A stretch of 64,000 bases of DNA, taken from NCBI RefSeq assembly GCF_007858975.2, contig NZ_CP042220.2, positions 1,116,001-1,180,000 on the forward strand, in the 5' to 3' direction. The position numbers and the translations under genes are program-made. Under the pieces are notes generated by a model that did not search any database, was not told the DNA's origin, and saw nothing but the letters and a program-made list of their open reading frames with translations. The stretch's first letter is position 1; the number at the start of each line of letters is the position of its first letter. This document shows, in pieces, positions 38,304 to 49,200 of the stretch. This DNA is from Dickeya poaceiphila. GTDB taxonomy: Bacteria; Pseudomonadota; Gammaproteobacteria; Enterobacterales; Enterobacteriaceae.

Positions 38304-39338
38304 TCAGAGTTTACTGACGCCGGAATGACTCACCTTGCAGTTGGCGGTGTCCCACTTTTCACCGTATTTTTCCGTTGACCCCTGGCCTTTCACCACGCCT
38401 TTGAATTCCTCGCAGACTGGCGGTTTGCCTTCTTTATAATTTTTGATTTTCAGACCACTGATGGTTGCCACATCACCGTAGTTACGGTTAACGCCGGCAA
38501 TGCTGTCAATGGTGCCGTTAACGGTGGCGCTGATGACGTTCAGGAAGCGTGGGCCGCCATTGTTGGAACAGTCACCGCAGGAACGCCACAGTTTTCCGTG
38601 TTCACCGGTCAGGGTAAAGTTGCCCTTCACCACGGTGGTGCTGTTTTTGGAGTTGTGTTGCAGCACTTTGTCCGGTTTTCCGCCGTAACCATCTTTGGCG
38701 TTATGCGCTATCCCGCCAATGATGGTCAGGGTTTTACCGTTATTGGTTGCGGCATCTTCGCAGATGTCTTCCCAAATGACGTTTTCAATGGTGCAGTCGC
38801 CACTTTCACAGTGAATACCATCCGCACCGCCGGAGGCCGAAATGCGCAGGTTTTTCACCGTGGCGTTTTTCAGGATGATCAGCGGTTTTTGTTTATCGCT
38901 GTCATTCGGGCAGGAGGTACCAATGGTCACGCCGCCGCAATCGACGGTGCGGTTTTCGAATGTGGCGCCCGGTTTACACTCAGAGCTGGCTTTCGCTGCA
39001 CGCAGCGGACCGGTGCTCGGTGCGGTGGTCACGGCATTCGAAACGGTCTGGCTTTGATTGTCGCTGACAACATCCACCCAGTACCAGTAGTTGACGCCGC
39101 TATTGGTATCGGCATCGTTAAAGGTGCGGGTTTCTGCATCCAGCACGGCGATGCGTTCACGCAGGTCAGGATTACTGGTTGTGCCGCGATATACTTCCTG
39201 ACGCACGACTTTACTGGCATCGGTAGACCAGCCCAGATAATTGACATCACTTTTCTGGGACAACATCAGTGTGGTTTGGGTCGCAAGCGATGGTGCCGCC
39301 AGAGCGAGTGCACACAGAGGCAATACATACTTAAACAT
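38304..39338 (-). CDS. pelI: Pectate lyase PelI (family PL3 with N-terminal Fn3-like domain)
   Basis: Secreted enzyme that cleaves polygalacturonate by beta-elimination, a virulence factor of soft-rot bacteria. 344 residues from the ATG at 39338 (AAGGAGA upstream), the length of Erwinia chrysanthemi PelI. Signal peptide about 1-19 (MFKYVLPLCALALAAPSLA). A fibronectin-III-like domain (about 20-110) is followed by a PL3 catalytic domain rich in Cys and Asn/Gly repeats (GGADGIHCESGDCTIENV). The open frame reaches 39443 but the extra residues precede the signal sequence. A KdgR-type box lies upstream. Confidence 0.93.
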   Translation of the reverse strand: MFKYVLPLCALALAAPSLATQTTLMLSQKSDVNYLGWSTDASKVVRQEVYRGTTSNPDLRERIAVLDAETRTFNDADTNSGVNYWYWVDVVSDNQSQTVSNAVTTAPSTGPLRAAKASSECKPGATFENRTVDCGGVTIGTSCPNDSDKQKPLIILKNATVKNLRISASGGADGIHCESGDCTIENVIWEDICEDAATNNGKTLTIIGGIAHNAKDGYGGKPDKVLQHNSKNSTTVVKGNFTLTGEHGKLWRSCGDCSNNGGPRFLNVISATVNGTIDSIAGVNRNYGDVATISGLKIKNYKEGKPPVCEEFKGVVKGQGSTEKYGEKWDTANCKVSHSGVSKL

Positions 39339-39872
39339 ACAATCTCCTTGTAAATCCCACAGGTATTGACTCTCATTCAGTTGAGAGAAAGAAATAAATA
39401 AAAGCGGGTACTTCCTGAAAGTATCGAGATTACTATAGAACAAAAAATAAAAAATTTTATTAAAATAAAACGATGTTTTGAAAAATAATCTTTGGGGTGA
39501 GTCATCCGTCTTATTCTCTGATTATGAAAGGAGAATTCCATCATGATTATTTGTGACGTACGAATAAAAAATATAAAAACACATGTGACAAGCATCAATT
39601 TTTTATTTTTTTTGAATTGATTTTTATGTATGCAAGAGATTGCCTGGCAGGGATATAGGTAACGTGCAAATAATACGGTATGTGTTTTAATTTACTATAA
39701 GTGAGATGTTGACTTCTTACGCCACGGGCGAACCACCACGTGATAATTGAGTAGAAAATAATAGCTATCAATGTAATGTTGAATTTGATGTCACCCACCG
39801 CAAGTTGGAAATAAAAAAGAAACTGTCATGCTGATTTTCATTCCTGAAGGCAGAATGTGGAAACTACTCAAA
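39339..39872. other. AT-rich region upstream of pelI
   Basis: About 530 bp with the pelI promoter and a KdgR-type box; short open frames here lack ribosome sites. Nothing else recognisable until the repeat fragment at 39873. Confidence 0.55.
39464..39482 (-). promoter_or_regulatory. Candidate KdgR operator of pelI
   Basis: AATAAAACGATGTTTTGAA matches about 16 of 19 positions of the KdgR consensus (AATRAAAYRNYRTTTYATT), missing only the last three. It lies about 126 bp upstream of the pelI start. KdgR represses pectinolysis genes in Dickeya until 2-keto-3-deoxygluconate builds up. Confidence 0.55.
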
Positions 39873-39910
39873 TATACCCGTCATATTTCACGTTGCAGGT
39901 GTGTTGCTTT
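39873..39910. repeat. Fragment of the palindromic repeat (one end)
   Basis: TATACCCGTCATATTTCACG and the following TTGCAGGTGTG match one end of the family at 30949-31123. The opposite end is not found nearby, so it is a truncated copy. Confidence 0.5.
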
Positions 39911-39966
39911 ATTACCTGGCTTATCCGAATAACGGGCTGTCGAGGTCGCCTCTGAGGCCGCAAAAG

Positions 39967-39998
39967 AAACCCGGCGGGTTGTATGACGCGCCGGGTTT
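39967..39998 (-). terminator. Terminator of the small YjfB-like gene
   Basis: AAACCCGGCG (39967-39976) and CGCCGGGTTT (39989-39998) around a 12-nt loop; on the reverse strand the stem is followed by CTTTT. It lies 60 bp after the small gene's stop. Confidence 0.65.
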
Positions 39999-40057
39999 GC
40001 AAAGCCTGTTTTATCGGGAAACCAGTACTACGGCGTTCCTGATAAGACAAAAGGCCA

Positions 40058-40246
40058 TTACGCAGTGGTGTTGATATTGCGTCCAATTGCCGGATTGGCA
40101 GGCAGTGGTGGAATCGACTGGATGAGGCTATTTACGGTGTCTTTTTGATTATCCAGAGATTTTTTCAACACAGTGGTACTCAGCTCACCGCTAAGCTGCA
40201 TGTTACTAAGACCAGTGGAAAGCATTGCAATCTGTGATGCATCCAT
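40058..40246 (-). CDS. YjfB-family small protein (putative motility-related)
   Basis: 62 residues, starting MDASQIAMLSTGLSNMQLS, with the helix STTVLKKSLDNQKDTVNSLI and a Pro/Asn-rich tail, as in the YjfB family of short proteins found in flagellated bacteria. The role is not established. The start has AGGA 8 bases upstream and a terminator follows, so it is a real independent gene. Confidence 0.75.
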   Translation of the reverse strand: MDASQIAMLSTGLSNMQLSGELSTTVLKKSLDNQKDTVNSLIQSIPPLPANPAIGRNINTTA

Positions 40247-40388
40247 CTTGATTATCCTATTGTCTGGGGCTGGGGAAGTACCGATATGCTGGCCGTGTAT
40301 TGCACCAGCATCTTTAATAATATCGGCGTTTTTTGCTCAAACTTTACTCTAGCAGACGTTGCGTATAACTGCCGTTCTTTTCATCACA

Positions 40389-41528
40389 CTATTGAGCGTC
40401 CGCAACGTCGTCGTCGAAGAACCAGTAGCCTTGATTGATCAATCCAGTTAATTCGGCAACGAAAGCCGGGTTGTGCAGTACTTCACCCAGTTCCTTTTTA
40501 CCGATAGTGGTGTAACGGCACAGTGCATCGGCAGCGTCCGGAGCGACGGTATCCCATTTTTCACTATTAATGAAAAAATGGTTTCCGATATGCAGTACCC
40601 GTAACCCGTTTAAGCGGGTAAGGACTTCGCCGGCCAGCAGCGCATCGGCTATCTCATCCGGCTCGTAGGGGGGTTCTGCCGCAGCAATGTCCAGCTCATG
40701 GCGCGGAGTACTCACGAAGCGACCGAACCATTGTGTAAAATCTTCCGGCTGATTGATCATGTTGATCATCATCGTACGCAGGCGATCAAGCTCATACTGC
40801 TCCACCCGGCCTGGATGTTCCCGGCAGGTTAAATCCGGATCGCTGTAGTGTTCGCCGCCGAGATCGTTTTCCAGCGCATAGTCGGCAAAGCTGCTGATTA
40901 AATCCCTGCCGTTGGGTCCGCGAAAACCGACCGAGTAGTTGAGTGCGGTTTCAAAGGTGAATCCGTCGTGTGGGAAGCCCGGCGGAATATATAAAATATC
41001 GCCCGGTTCAAGTTCTTCATCAATGATCGGCGTGAAAGGATCAACATGCAGCAGTGCCGGATGCGGACAGAACTGGCGCATCGGCAGCTTATCGCCAACG
41101 CGCCAACGACGGCGACCCATACCCTGAATAATAAATACGTCGTACTGGTCGATATGCGGTCCGACGCCGCCGCCCGGTACGGAAAAGGAGATCATCAAAT
41201 CGTCTAAACGCCAGTCCGGTAGTACGCGAAACGGGCGCACCAGTTCGGCTGACGGTACATGCCAATGGTTAACCGCCTGAGCTAACAGGGACCAGTCGGT
41301 TTCTCCTAAATGATCAAACTGCTCAAACGGCCCATTCCACGCCTGCCATTCGCCGTTGACATGGCTGACGATACGGCTGTCTACTTCCGGTTCCATGGCC
41401 AGGCCGGCCAGCTCATCCGGCGTAATCGGATCGATGAAGTTCGGGAAGGCGTTTTTTAGGACAACCGGTTGTTTTTGCCAGTATCTTTCTAAAAATTCAG
41501 GCCAGTTAAGGTTAAGTTGATAAGCCAT
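40389..41528 (-). CDS. roxA: 50S ribosomal protein L16 arginine hydroxylase (RoxA/YcfD)
   Basis: Fe(II)/2-oxoglutarate-dependent JmjC-type oxygenase that hydroxylates an Arg of ribosomal protein L16. 379 residues from the ATG at 41528 (E. coli YcfD about 373). Iron ligands are in GPHIDQYDVFIIQGMG (HxD) and FPHDGFTF, with the C-terminal winged-helix part ending LINQGYWFFDD. The frame to 41597 is not used. Monocistronic by context. Confidence 0.93.
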   Translation of the reverse strand: MAYQLNLNWPEFLERYWQKQPVVLKNAFPNFIDPITPDELAGLAMEPEVDSRIVSHVNGEWQAWNGPFEQFDHLGETDWSLLAQAVNHWHVPSAELVRPFRVLPDWRLDDLMISFSVPGGGVGPHIDQYDVFIIQGMGRRRWRVGDKLPMRQFCPHPALLHVDPFTPIIDEELEPGDILYIPPGFPHDGFTFETALNYSVGFRGPNGRDLISSFADYALENDLGGEHYSDPDLTCREHPGRVEQYELDRLRTMMINMINQPEDFTQWFGRFVSTPRHELDIAAAEPPYEPDEIADALLAGEVLTRLNGLRVLHIGNHFFINSEKWDTVAPDAADALCRYTTIGKKELGEVLHNPAFVAELTGLINQGYWFFDDDVADAQ

Positions 41529-41646
41529 ACATTCACACCAGTGAGAAGACAAACGGGCTTGATTATAAAGAGGCTGACACCAGTAGCGCCTTGTCATTGG
41601 TCAAGGTCGTGTGTTGAGGTCGTCGTCACCGTGCTGGAATGCTGGT

Positions 41647-41712
41647 TATAGTCGTCATGATCCGAGTTGCAGGTGAGCGGGGTTGTCTGCAACTCGACTT
41701 ATTTTGGGTATA
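41647..41712. repeat. Mini copy of the palindromic repeat
   Basis: 66 bp made of both ends of the family with only about 14 nt between: left TATAGTCGTCATGATCCGAG, right ending TTGGGTATA, with an exact internal GAGTTGCAG/CTGCAACTC pair. It lies between roxA and the small membrane-protein gene and could form a strong hairpin at the 3' end of the latter. Confidence 0.55.
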
Positions 41713-41757
41713 AACATGTCGCGCCCCAAAAAGCACTGAGCGTTATTACACGTTAAG

Positions 41758-42270
41758 CTATTTTTTTATATTCATTGTTTTGTAGCGTAATGTTTTGTAG
41801 CGCAAAAAAATAATATAGGCACGAAGCGTGAAGAAACCGACAATACCACCGGAGACTAGCGCTAATAGCAGAACCATCGGGCTGCTAAGGATATGATCAA
41901 CCGAGGTAGCCTGAAGATAGCCGAGATAATAGCGGAAAGGGAAATAGAATAAAAAAATTGTAATAACAGAATACGTTCCTGGCACAGTTACCGTGCCTTC
42001 CTTACGACCTGGGCGATAGGTTTGAGATGAAAAAAGTCGATTGGCTACCATGCCACCCACTATACAGCCTGATACCCACATGAGACAGGAAATGAGTATG
42101 TTGCCATGCTGCAGTAATGATATTATTGAAAAAATCATAAAGCAGCCTGGAATAAGCAACAACAGCTTAACGCTAACATCTTTCTGAAAACAAAAGGTCA
42201 TACAATAGAATGTGGCTGAAGCTAAAATTACCAACACCCACCATGGCGTCCCTGTCACAATTTCTAACAT
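41758..42270 (-). CDS. Small multi-pass membrane protein (DUF6622-like)
   Basis: 170 residues from the ATG at 42270, with GGAG 5 bases upstream; a GTG at 42276 overlaps that site. About five hydrophobic segments (residues 8-26, 34-52, 56-76, 98-116, 128-150) around a short basic loop (QTYRPGRKEG). I do not recognise a functional motif; the pattern resembles the DUF6622 membrane family, but this is weak. It is the last gene before the polyketide cluster, transcribed away from it. The Lys-rich tail KTLRYKTMNIKK is partly a short repeat. Confidence 0.6.
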   Translation of the reverse strand: MLEIVTGTPWWVLVILASATFYCMTFCFQKDVSVKLLLLIPGCFMIFSIISLLQHGNILISCLMWVSGCIVGGMVANRLFSSQTYRPGRKEGTVTVPGTYSVITIFLFYFPFRYYLGYLQATSVDHILSSPMVLLLALVSGGIVGFFTLRAYIIFLRYKTLRYKTMNIKK

Positions 42271-43257
42271 AATCACTCCGTGTGTTAATGTACAACGCTA
42301 TCACCAGTAAGAATGGCAATCGCCTGTATGGTATCTGACGGGCTTTTATTGAACAAATAAAATAATTTTAACGCTACGCTCGATTTGGTTGAGAGAATTA
42401 GATTCTATTATGACAGAGTATTGCTCTATTTTTCTCATAAAGGATGGCGTTTTCTGTTTTCCTTTCCCGGTTTTTTATGTAATACGCGTATAATTTTGTT
42501 TTATATGATGTATGCATCTCGGTTAATCTACCTGATTGCTACGTAATAAGACGAACTAGATTTGCCTGCTAATTATTGGTTGCTGCTTTTTTTTTGATGA
42601 CGATTAAGTGGCGTTTTAGTGTCAGTTTTATGTCTATTACAAAAGAATGTTTAGTATCTGACTTTGCCCTGGTGAATGCACTAATACATTAATTAATAAT
42701 CAACATTTAATTTCATGTAAATTATTCCCGGTTTGTGATTTTATTTGTGTGTTTTATTCTTTATTGTCGTTTTACATCCCGGACTTATCATAAAATATGT
42801 TTTTTTATTTCAATATAATAACAATATAAATCATGTGGTTATATTTTCAATTTATTCCAAAAGCCTTGTTTGTATTATTTAGTAACATTTTGAAAAAAAG
42901 AAGAATAAAATTGTATTAGGTGGGTGAATGTTTTTAATGCAATATTCCTCAATGTTGTTTGTTTAATGGTAATGGAATATCAAGTTATTTGATCTGCCAG
43001 AGTATGCCCTTGAATTTGTTACACGCTTGAAAAGGAAAAGAAAATAACCCGTTGTTGTGATTTTGGCACGACATCCAATGGGGGATTTTTAAAGTGGTTT
43101 CAAAGGGGTAAGACGCATCCTTTTTATTTTGTAATGTTTTACCTTTAATAAGGTTGCTTATTATTAGGCTCTGGTAGGCCGGAAATCCAATTAGAGTATT
43201 GGATAGCGCTGGCTACATCATTTCTTGCGAGAAATAATAAACATATGGATATGGATA
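42271..43257. other. AT-rich 1-kb non-coding region upstream of the polyketide synthase
   Basis: 987 bp with no believable gene and much lower GC than the flanking DNA. Several AT-rich -10-like hexamers occur (for example TTGAAA at 42890 followed 18 bp later by TATTAG) but none stands out. An inverted repeat ATCCAAT-TAGAGT-ATTGGAT (43185-43204) lies about 54 bp before the synthase start. Such a tract often holds global-regulator sites (H-NS-type, quorum-sensing); this is inference. Confidence 0.55.
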
Positions 43258-46200
43258 ATGGATATGGATATTGCAATTATAGGGATTTCTTGTCGGTTTC
43301 CTGATGCAAACAACTACAATGAGTTTTGGGAAAATATCGTACATCACCGCAATTCGGTTTCTAAAATTTCAGACGCTAATAACGTTGCGTTGCCTAATGG
43401 CCGAAAATCTTTAAAGTGGCCGGATGACCATGAAGCTCGGTGGGCTGCCCTTGTTAATAACGTAGATGGTTTTGACAACCAATTCTTCGGGATTATTCCT
43501 AAAGTTGCAGAAACCATGGATCCGCAACAGCGGATCATGCTGGAACTTACCTGGTCTTGTCTGGAGGATGCCGGTATTCCTCCGTCAGCGCTGCGGGGTC
43601 AGAAAGTCGGCGTTATTATTGGTGTCTTCAATAACGATTATAAAGAACTGCAAGAAAATACCCAGGCGCCAATAGAGGCGCATCATTCCACGGGTACTGC
43701 GACATCTATTATTGCCAATCGTATTTCACATTTCTTTGGCTTTCATGGCCCAAGCGTCGCCATTGATACCGCCTGTTCTGGCTCATTAAATGCCATTCAC
43801 AATGCCATTCAAGCCATCGCTAGCGGAGACTGTGAGGTTGCTATTAGTGGGGGGATTAATCTTATTTTAACCTCCACCCGGCATCAGTCTTTTGCCAAAA
43901 TGGGGATGTTGTCGCCGACTGGCGCCTGTCACTCTTTTGATAGCCAGGCTGATGGTTATGTCCGTGGCGAAGGGGCTGGGGTGTTATTACTCAAGCCATT
44001 AGATAACGCGCTGGCTGACGGTGACGTTATTCATGGCGTCATCAAAGGGAGTGCGGTTAATCATTGCGGCACAACCTATACTCTCACCTATCCGAGCGCC
44101 GAAGCACAGGCTGATGTGATCGTTGCTGCGAACACCCACGCGGGGGTGCCTGTGGGTTCCATTGGTCTCGTTGAGGCACATGGCACAGGAACACCGAAGG
44201 GCGACCCCATCGAGTTTGCCGGGCTGACCAACGCATTCCGCACGCTCGCCCGGCAACAGGGATCGACGCTGGACGAGGCTTTCTGCGGTGTAACCTCGGT
44301 TAAGAGCAATATTGGCCACCTCGAAGCGGCGGCTGGCGTCGCTGGCATCATCAAGGTATTGCAGGCTTTTAAACACCGTAAACTGCCGCCATTACGCAGT
44401 TTTTCTGCGATCAACCCTAAAATTGACACCACCGCAACGCCGTTCTTCTTCGTTGATGAAGTCCGTGACTGGCCGCGTGTCGATGCCAACACGCCGCGTC
44501 GGGCGGGAGTGAGTTCGTTTGGATTTGGCGGGACTAACGCTCATATTGTGCTGGAAGAAGCCCCGGAGTCGGCGAACCATCCGCATCAGACGAGCCAGCC
44601 TGCAACCGATGCCCCTTATTTAATTGCGCTGTCTGCCAAAAACCCGGCGGCGCTGTTGCAACGCCAAAAAGAATTGATCGACTGGCTGAGCGAGCATCCT
44701 GACGTATCGTTGCGTGACGTGAGCGCGACATTACTAACCTGCCGTGATCACTTTGCTTATCGTTATAGCGTCGTGGGCAGTGATGTTGAGACGATGATTC
44801 AGGCGTTAGCCAACGCGGTTGAACAAGGCCCACTGGAGCTAAAAGAGCAGACCGCAGATGACGCGAAACAGGTGGAAAAGGCCGGTGTTGAAGGGGCTGC
44901 ACTGCTTGAAGCGATGCGTGACGCTGATGTTCAGGCGGCAAGCCAGATGTTGCAGCAACTGGGTGAGTATTATCAGCGTGGTGTACAACTTGACTGGAGC
45001 CGGTTATTTGATGGTGCCCATCCACAGCGCATCGCACTGCCTGGCTACCCGTTTATTCATACCTCTTTTTGGCTTAGCGATAGTCATCAGGCCAGTTCAC
45101 CATGCTCGGCTTTGCGTGCCCAGCGTCACCGCGTGGTGAATGTCGGAAGTTCTCGTTATCAGGCTTTGCTTCAGGGGAATGAGTTTTTTATTGCTGGTCA
45201 TCGGATCGGCGGTCAAACGATACTGCCGGGAGTCGCCTGTCTGGAGCTGGTTCGCGCCGCTTTCACGGATGCGATTGATGTCAAAGACGCCAACACCTTA
45301 CATTTCACCCAGGTGAGTTGGTTAAGACCGCTTGAGTTTCACGATGCGGCATCGGACATATACATTCAGCTTGATCCGCATGAGCCTGGCAAATCGTGGT
45401 TATTTCAGGTTCTCGACAACGATCAAACGCTTTACTGCCAGGGCATGATTGGATTTTCCCATTCAGAGCGCCCTGTTGTACCGACCACGCTGATGGCTGA
45501 TGATGCGCACACCAGCGATGCAACCACCTGCTACCAACTGCTTGATAGTCTGGCGATGTGCTACGGCGAAGGATTGAGATCAATTCGCCAGCTTACCTTC
45601 GATCAACGCACCTGTGTTGCACATCTGGCGCTGCCGAATGCGCATGGCACTGACTTTGTTATTCATCCCTCTCTGGCCGATGGCGCCTTGCAGGCGGCGG
45701 TGGTCTGGGCAACTGAAAAACGGCGTGCATCACGGCAGGAGAATCAGCCGGGTTCGCTGGTCATTCCCTTTGCGCTGGAAGGGCTGGAGTTATTGCATCC
45801 TTGCAGTTCAGCCATGAGCGCGACCATTACCTTGTCTGACGAGCACGCTATGCGTGACGGGGTCTTCAAGGTTGATATTCATGTCAGCGAGGCGAACAAC
45901 CCTGAGCGCGTGGCGCTGATCTTCCGCGGTTTAAGTTTGCGTGTTCTTGATGACAGCCTTACCGCAACAGAGCGGACTAACGCTGAGCCTTCATCACCTG
46001 CATTGTCTGAAGCCGTCAACCTGTATCAGCCGTACTGGATTGAGAAAGCGGTGTCAGACGCTGATGAGCCGATGGATCAGGTGGTGCTGGTCGGCCATGA
46101 GCAGGATGTTGACTGGCTGGCAAACCTGATAGCACAGTCAGAAAATCCGCCGCAGATGCAGCGGATTCTGTTGGCATCAACGCTGGATGTCGCTAAAGCG

Positions 46201-49200
46201 GCGGATAGCGCATGGGTTCGTCCCGGCAATCATGACGATTTTATCACGGCGGTAGAGGCATTGTTGTTGCAGGGCGCAACGTTTGAGCGCGTGCTGTGGG
46301 TCAACCCGCAACAGGGTAGCGATGATATTGTCACGCGTTTGAATCATGGTCCGCATAGCCTTTTTGCCTTAACGAAAGCCATGATGCGTAAGGTTAAGAA
46401 GGCGCGCTTTGTCCATTTCCATTCTGGCGGCGAGAGCCTGCCGGATATCTCTGCCATCAGTGGTTTTTACCGTACGCTGCGTGTTGAGAAGCCCGCTTAT
46501 ATTGGCCGTGTGGTGCACTACGCTCAGGTTATTGACGGCGACAAAGAGACGGGCAAGGTTATCCCGGCGTTAATCAAAACCGAGTTTAGTGACGCCTCCA
46601 AAGATGCCGATGTGCGTTATGTGCAGGGCGTGCGTCTGGTGCGCCGTTTTGTCGCGGATGCGCCGTTATCCGCACATGCGCGTGCACCGTTAAGCCCGAA
46701 AACAACGGATGCGATTAACCAACCGGTATCCGTGCCGGCAACATTGCGCCAGCAGGGAACGTATCTGATTACGGGCGGGTTAGGGGCGTTAGGGTTGATT
46801 TTTGCTCGTTTCCTGTGTTCGCGTTACAACGCAACCGTTTATTTGAGCGGGCGTTCTGCACTGGATGAAACGCGGCAGCAACAACTTGATGCCGTTAATG
46901 CGCTTGGCGGCAATGCCATTTATCTGGCATGTGACATGAGCGATCCTGACAGCGTTCAGGGGTTGATCGAGGCGATCCGCGCATCGGGCCGCACGCTGAA
47001 CGGCATCATCCACTCGGCTGGCGTCATCGAAGATAACTTTATTCTGCGTAAAAGCCCTGATGCATTTGGGCGCGTCATCACCCCGAAAGCCGTTGGCACC
47101 TGGCTGCTTGATGACGCCACGCGTGACGTGCCGCTCGACTTTTTTGTGCTGTTTTCTTCGGTTACCGGCGTGTTGGGCAATATGGGGCAATGCGATTATG
47201 CCTTTGGTAATGCCTTCGAAGATTATTTTGCTTATCAACGCAATACGCTGCAGCGGCAGGGAGAACGCAGCGGTAAAACGCTCTCTCTGAACTGGCCCTA
47301 TTGGAAAGACGGCGGGATGCGCCTTACCGAGAAAGAAGAGGGCTTCCTTAAGAGCCAGTTCGGGATTGTGCCGCTGCTGACCGAAGACGGTATCGCCATT
47401 TTTGACTATGCCTTGCAAAGCCAGGCTTCGCAGATAGTGGTGATGCCCGGCGTGCCGGGCGAACGTGCGCGCATTGAAGAGGTGCTGGGCGTCGTGGAGC
47501 CGGTACAGCAGCATCCGCTGGTTTCGACTGATTCAACGGCCTCTGATGCTGACGACAGCCATTCGTTACAGGACGTGGTAATCCGCTATTTGTCCGACCT
47601 GTTTGGCAGAAAATTACAGATCCCGCCGTATTTCGAACGTCATGGTTTCTTTCGTGATTATGGCTTCGATTCGGTGGTGGTGATTGAACTGGTCAATGAG
47701 CTGAAAAAGACATTCGGCAGTGCGTTGCCGATGACGCTGTTCTTTGAATATCAAACCATGGAAGAGCTGAGCCGTTTCCTGCTGGAAAACTGTCATGACG
47801 CCTGTCGTGGCTTGCAGGGAACGGCGTCGGTAAATGGGACAGCGCCGGTAAACGCTGTCGTGAAGTCTGCTGCCAACGCCGCATCGCCTGCGCTGGAACG
47901 GGTCGCCGTGACAGCACAACCGCGACGCGCCGCGCAGCCTGCTGTAAACGATGACGATATTGCCATTATCGGCATCGCCGGGCGTTACCCGGAAGCGGAG
48001 AATCTTGAACAGTTCTGGCACAACCTTGCACAAGGGCGTGATTGCATCATCGATATTCCGTCTGATCGCTGGGATGATCGCTGGTTCCAGGAAGGGGCGG
48101 CAACACCAGGGAAAAGTTATAGTCGTTGGGGCGGGTTCCTTGCTGACGTCAGACGCTTCGATTTACGTTATTTCAATATTTCCCCGAAAGAAACGGAAAT
48201 CATGGACCCGAACGAGTGGTTGTTCCTTGAGACAGTCACTCACGCTATTGAAGATGCGGGATACACCGCAGACAGGCTGGCGCCGTTGCAGGCGGGGCGC
48301 GAAAACCGCGTTGGCGTCTATGTCGGTATGATGTGGGGCGATTACCAGCTCCATGCCGTCACCAGTCCGGAGAACGAGTGGACCACTTCTCACTCGTCTT
48401 ACTGGTCGGTGGCAAACCGTGTGTCGCATTTCTTTAACTTCTCCGGCCCAAGCATGGCGCTGGATACCGCCTGCTCATCGTCATTGACGGCGATTCACGT
48501 GGCGTGCAATGCCCTTCGCAGCGGCGATGTTCCGGTGGCGATTGCCGGTGGCGTCAACCTGTCGCTGCATCCTTATAAGTATCATCTGTTATCCAATATG
48601 CACTTCCTCTCGTCGGATGGCCGCTGCCGCAGTTTTGGTGAAGGCGGTACGGGGTATGTGCCGGGAGAAGGGGTTGGGGCGGTGATCCTTAAGCCGCTGT
48701 CTCGTGCGCTGGAAGAGGGCGACCATATCTATGGCATCATCCGCGGTACGGCGGTTAACCACGGTGGTAAAACCTCCGGCTTTACGGTGCCTAACGCGAA
48801 ACGTCAGGCCGAATTGATCTCGGATGCGCTGGAGACGGCCAGGGTTAATCCACGGCATATCAGTTATGTCGAAGCGCATGGCACCGGCACCAAACTGGGC
48901 GATCCGATTGAAATCAGCGGGTTGAATAAAGCCTTTTCGGTGGCCGGGGACAACAGCAAATACTGCGCTATTGGCTCGGTGAAGGCCAATATTGGTCATC
49001 TGGAAGCGGCTGCGGGGATGTCGGCACTGACCAAAGTGCTGTTGCAGATGCAACACCAAACGCTGGTGCCATCCATCCAGTCAAAAGCGATCAACCCGTT
49101 TATCGACTTTCAGGGTGGACCATTCCGTGTTCAACACACACTGGAACACTGGCAGCGCCCGGTACTTGAGGTGATAGAGGAAGATGGTCAGCGCGTCAGT

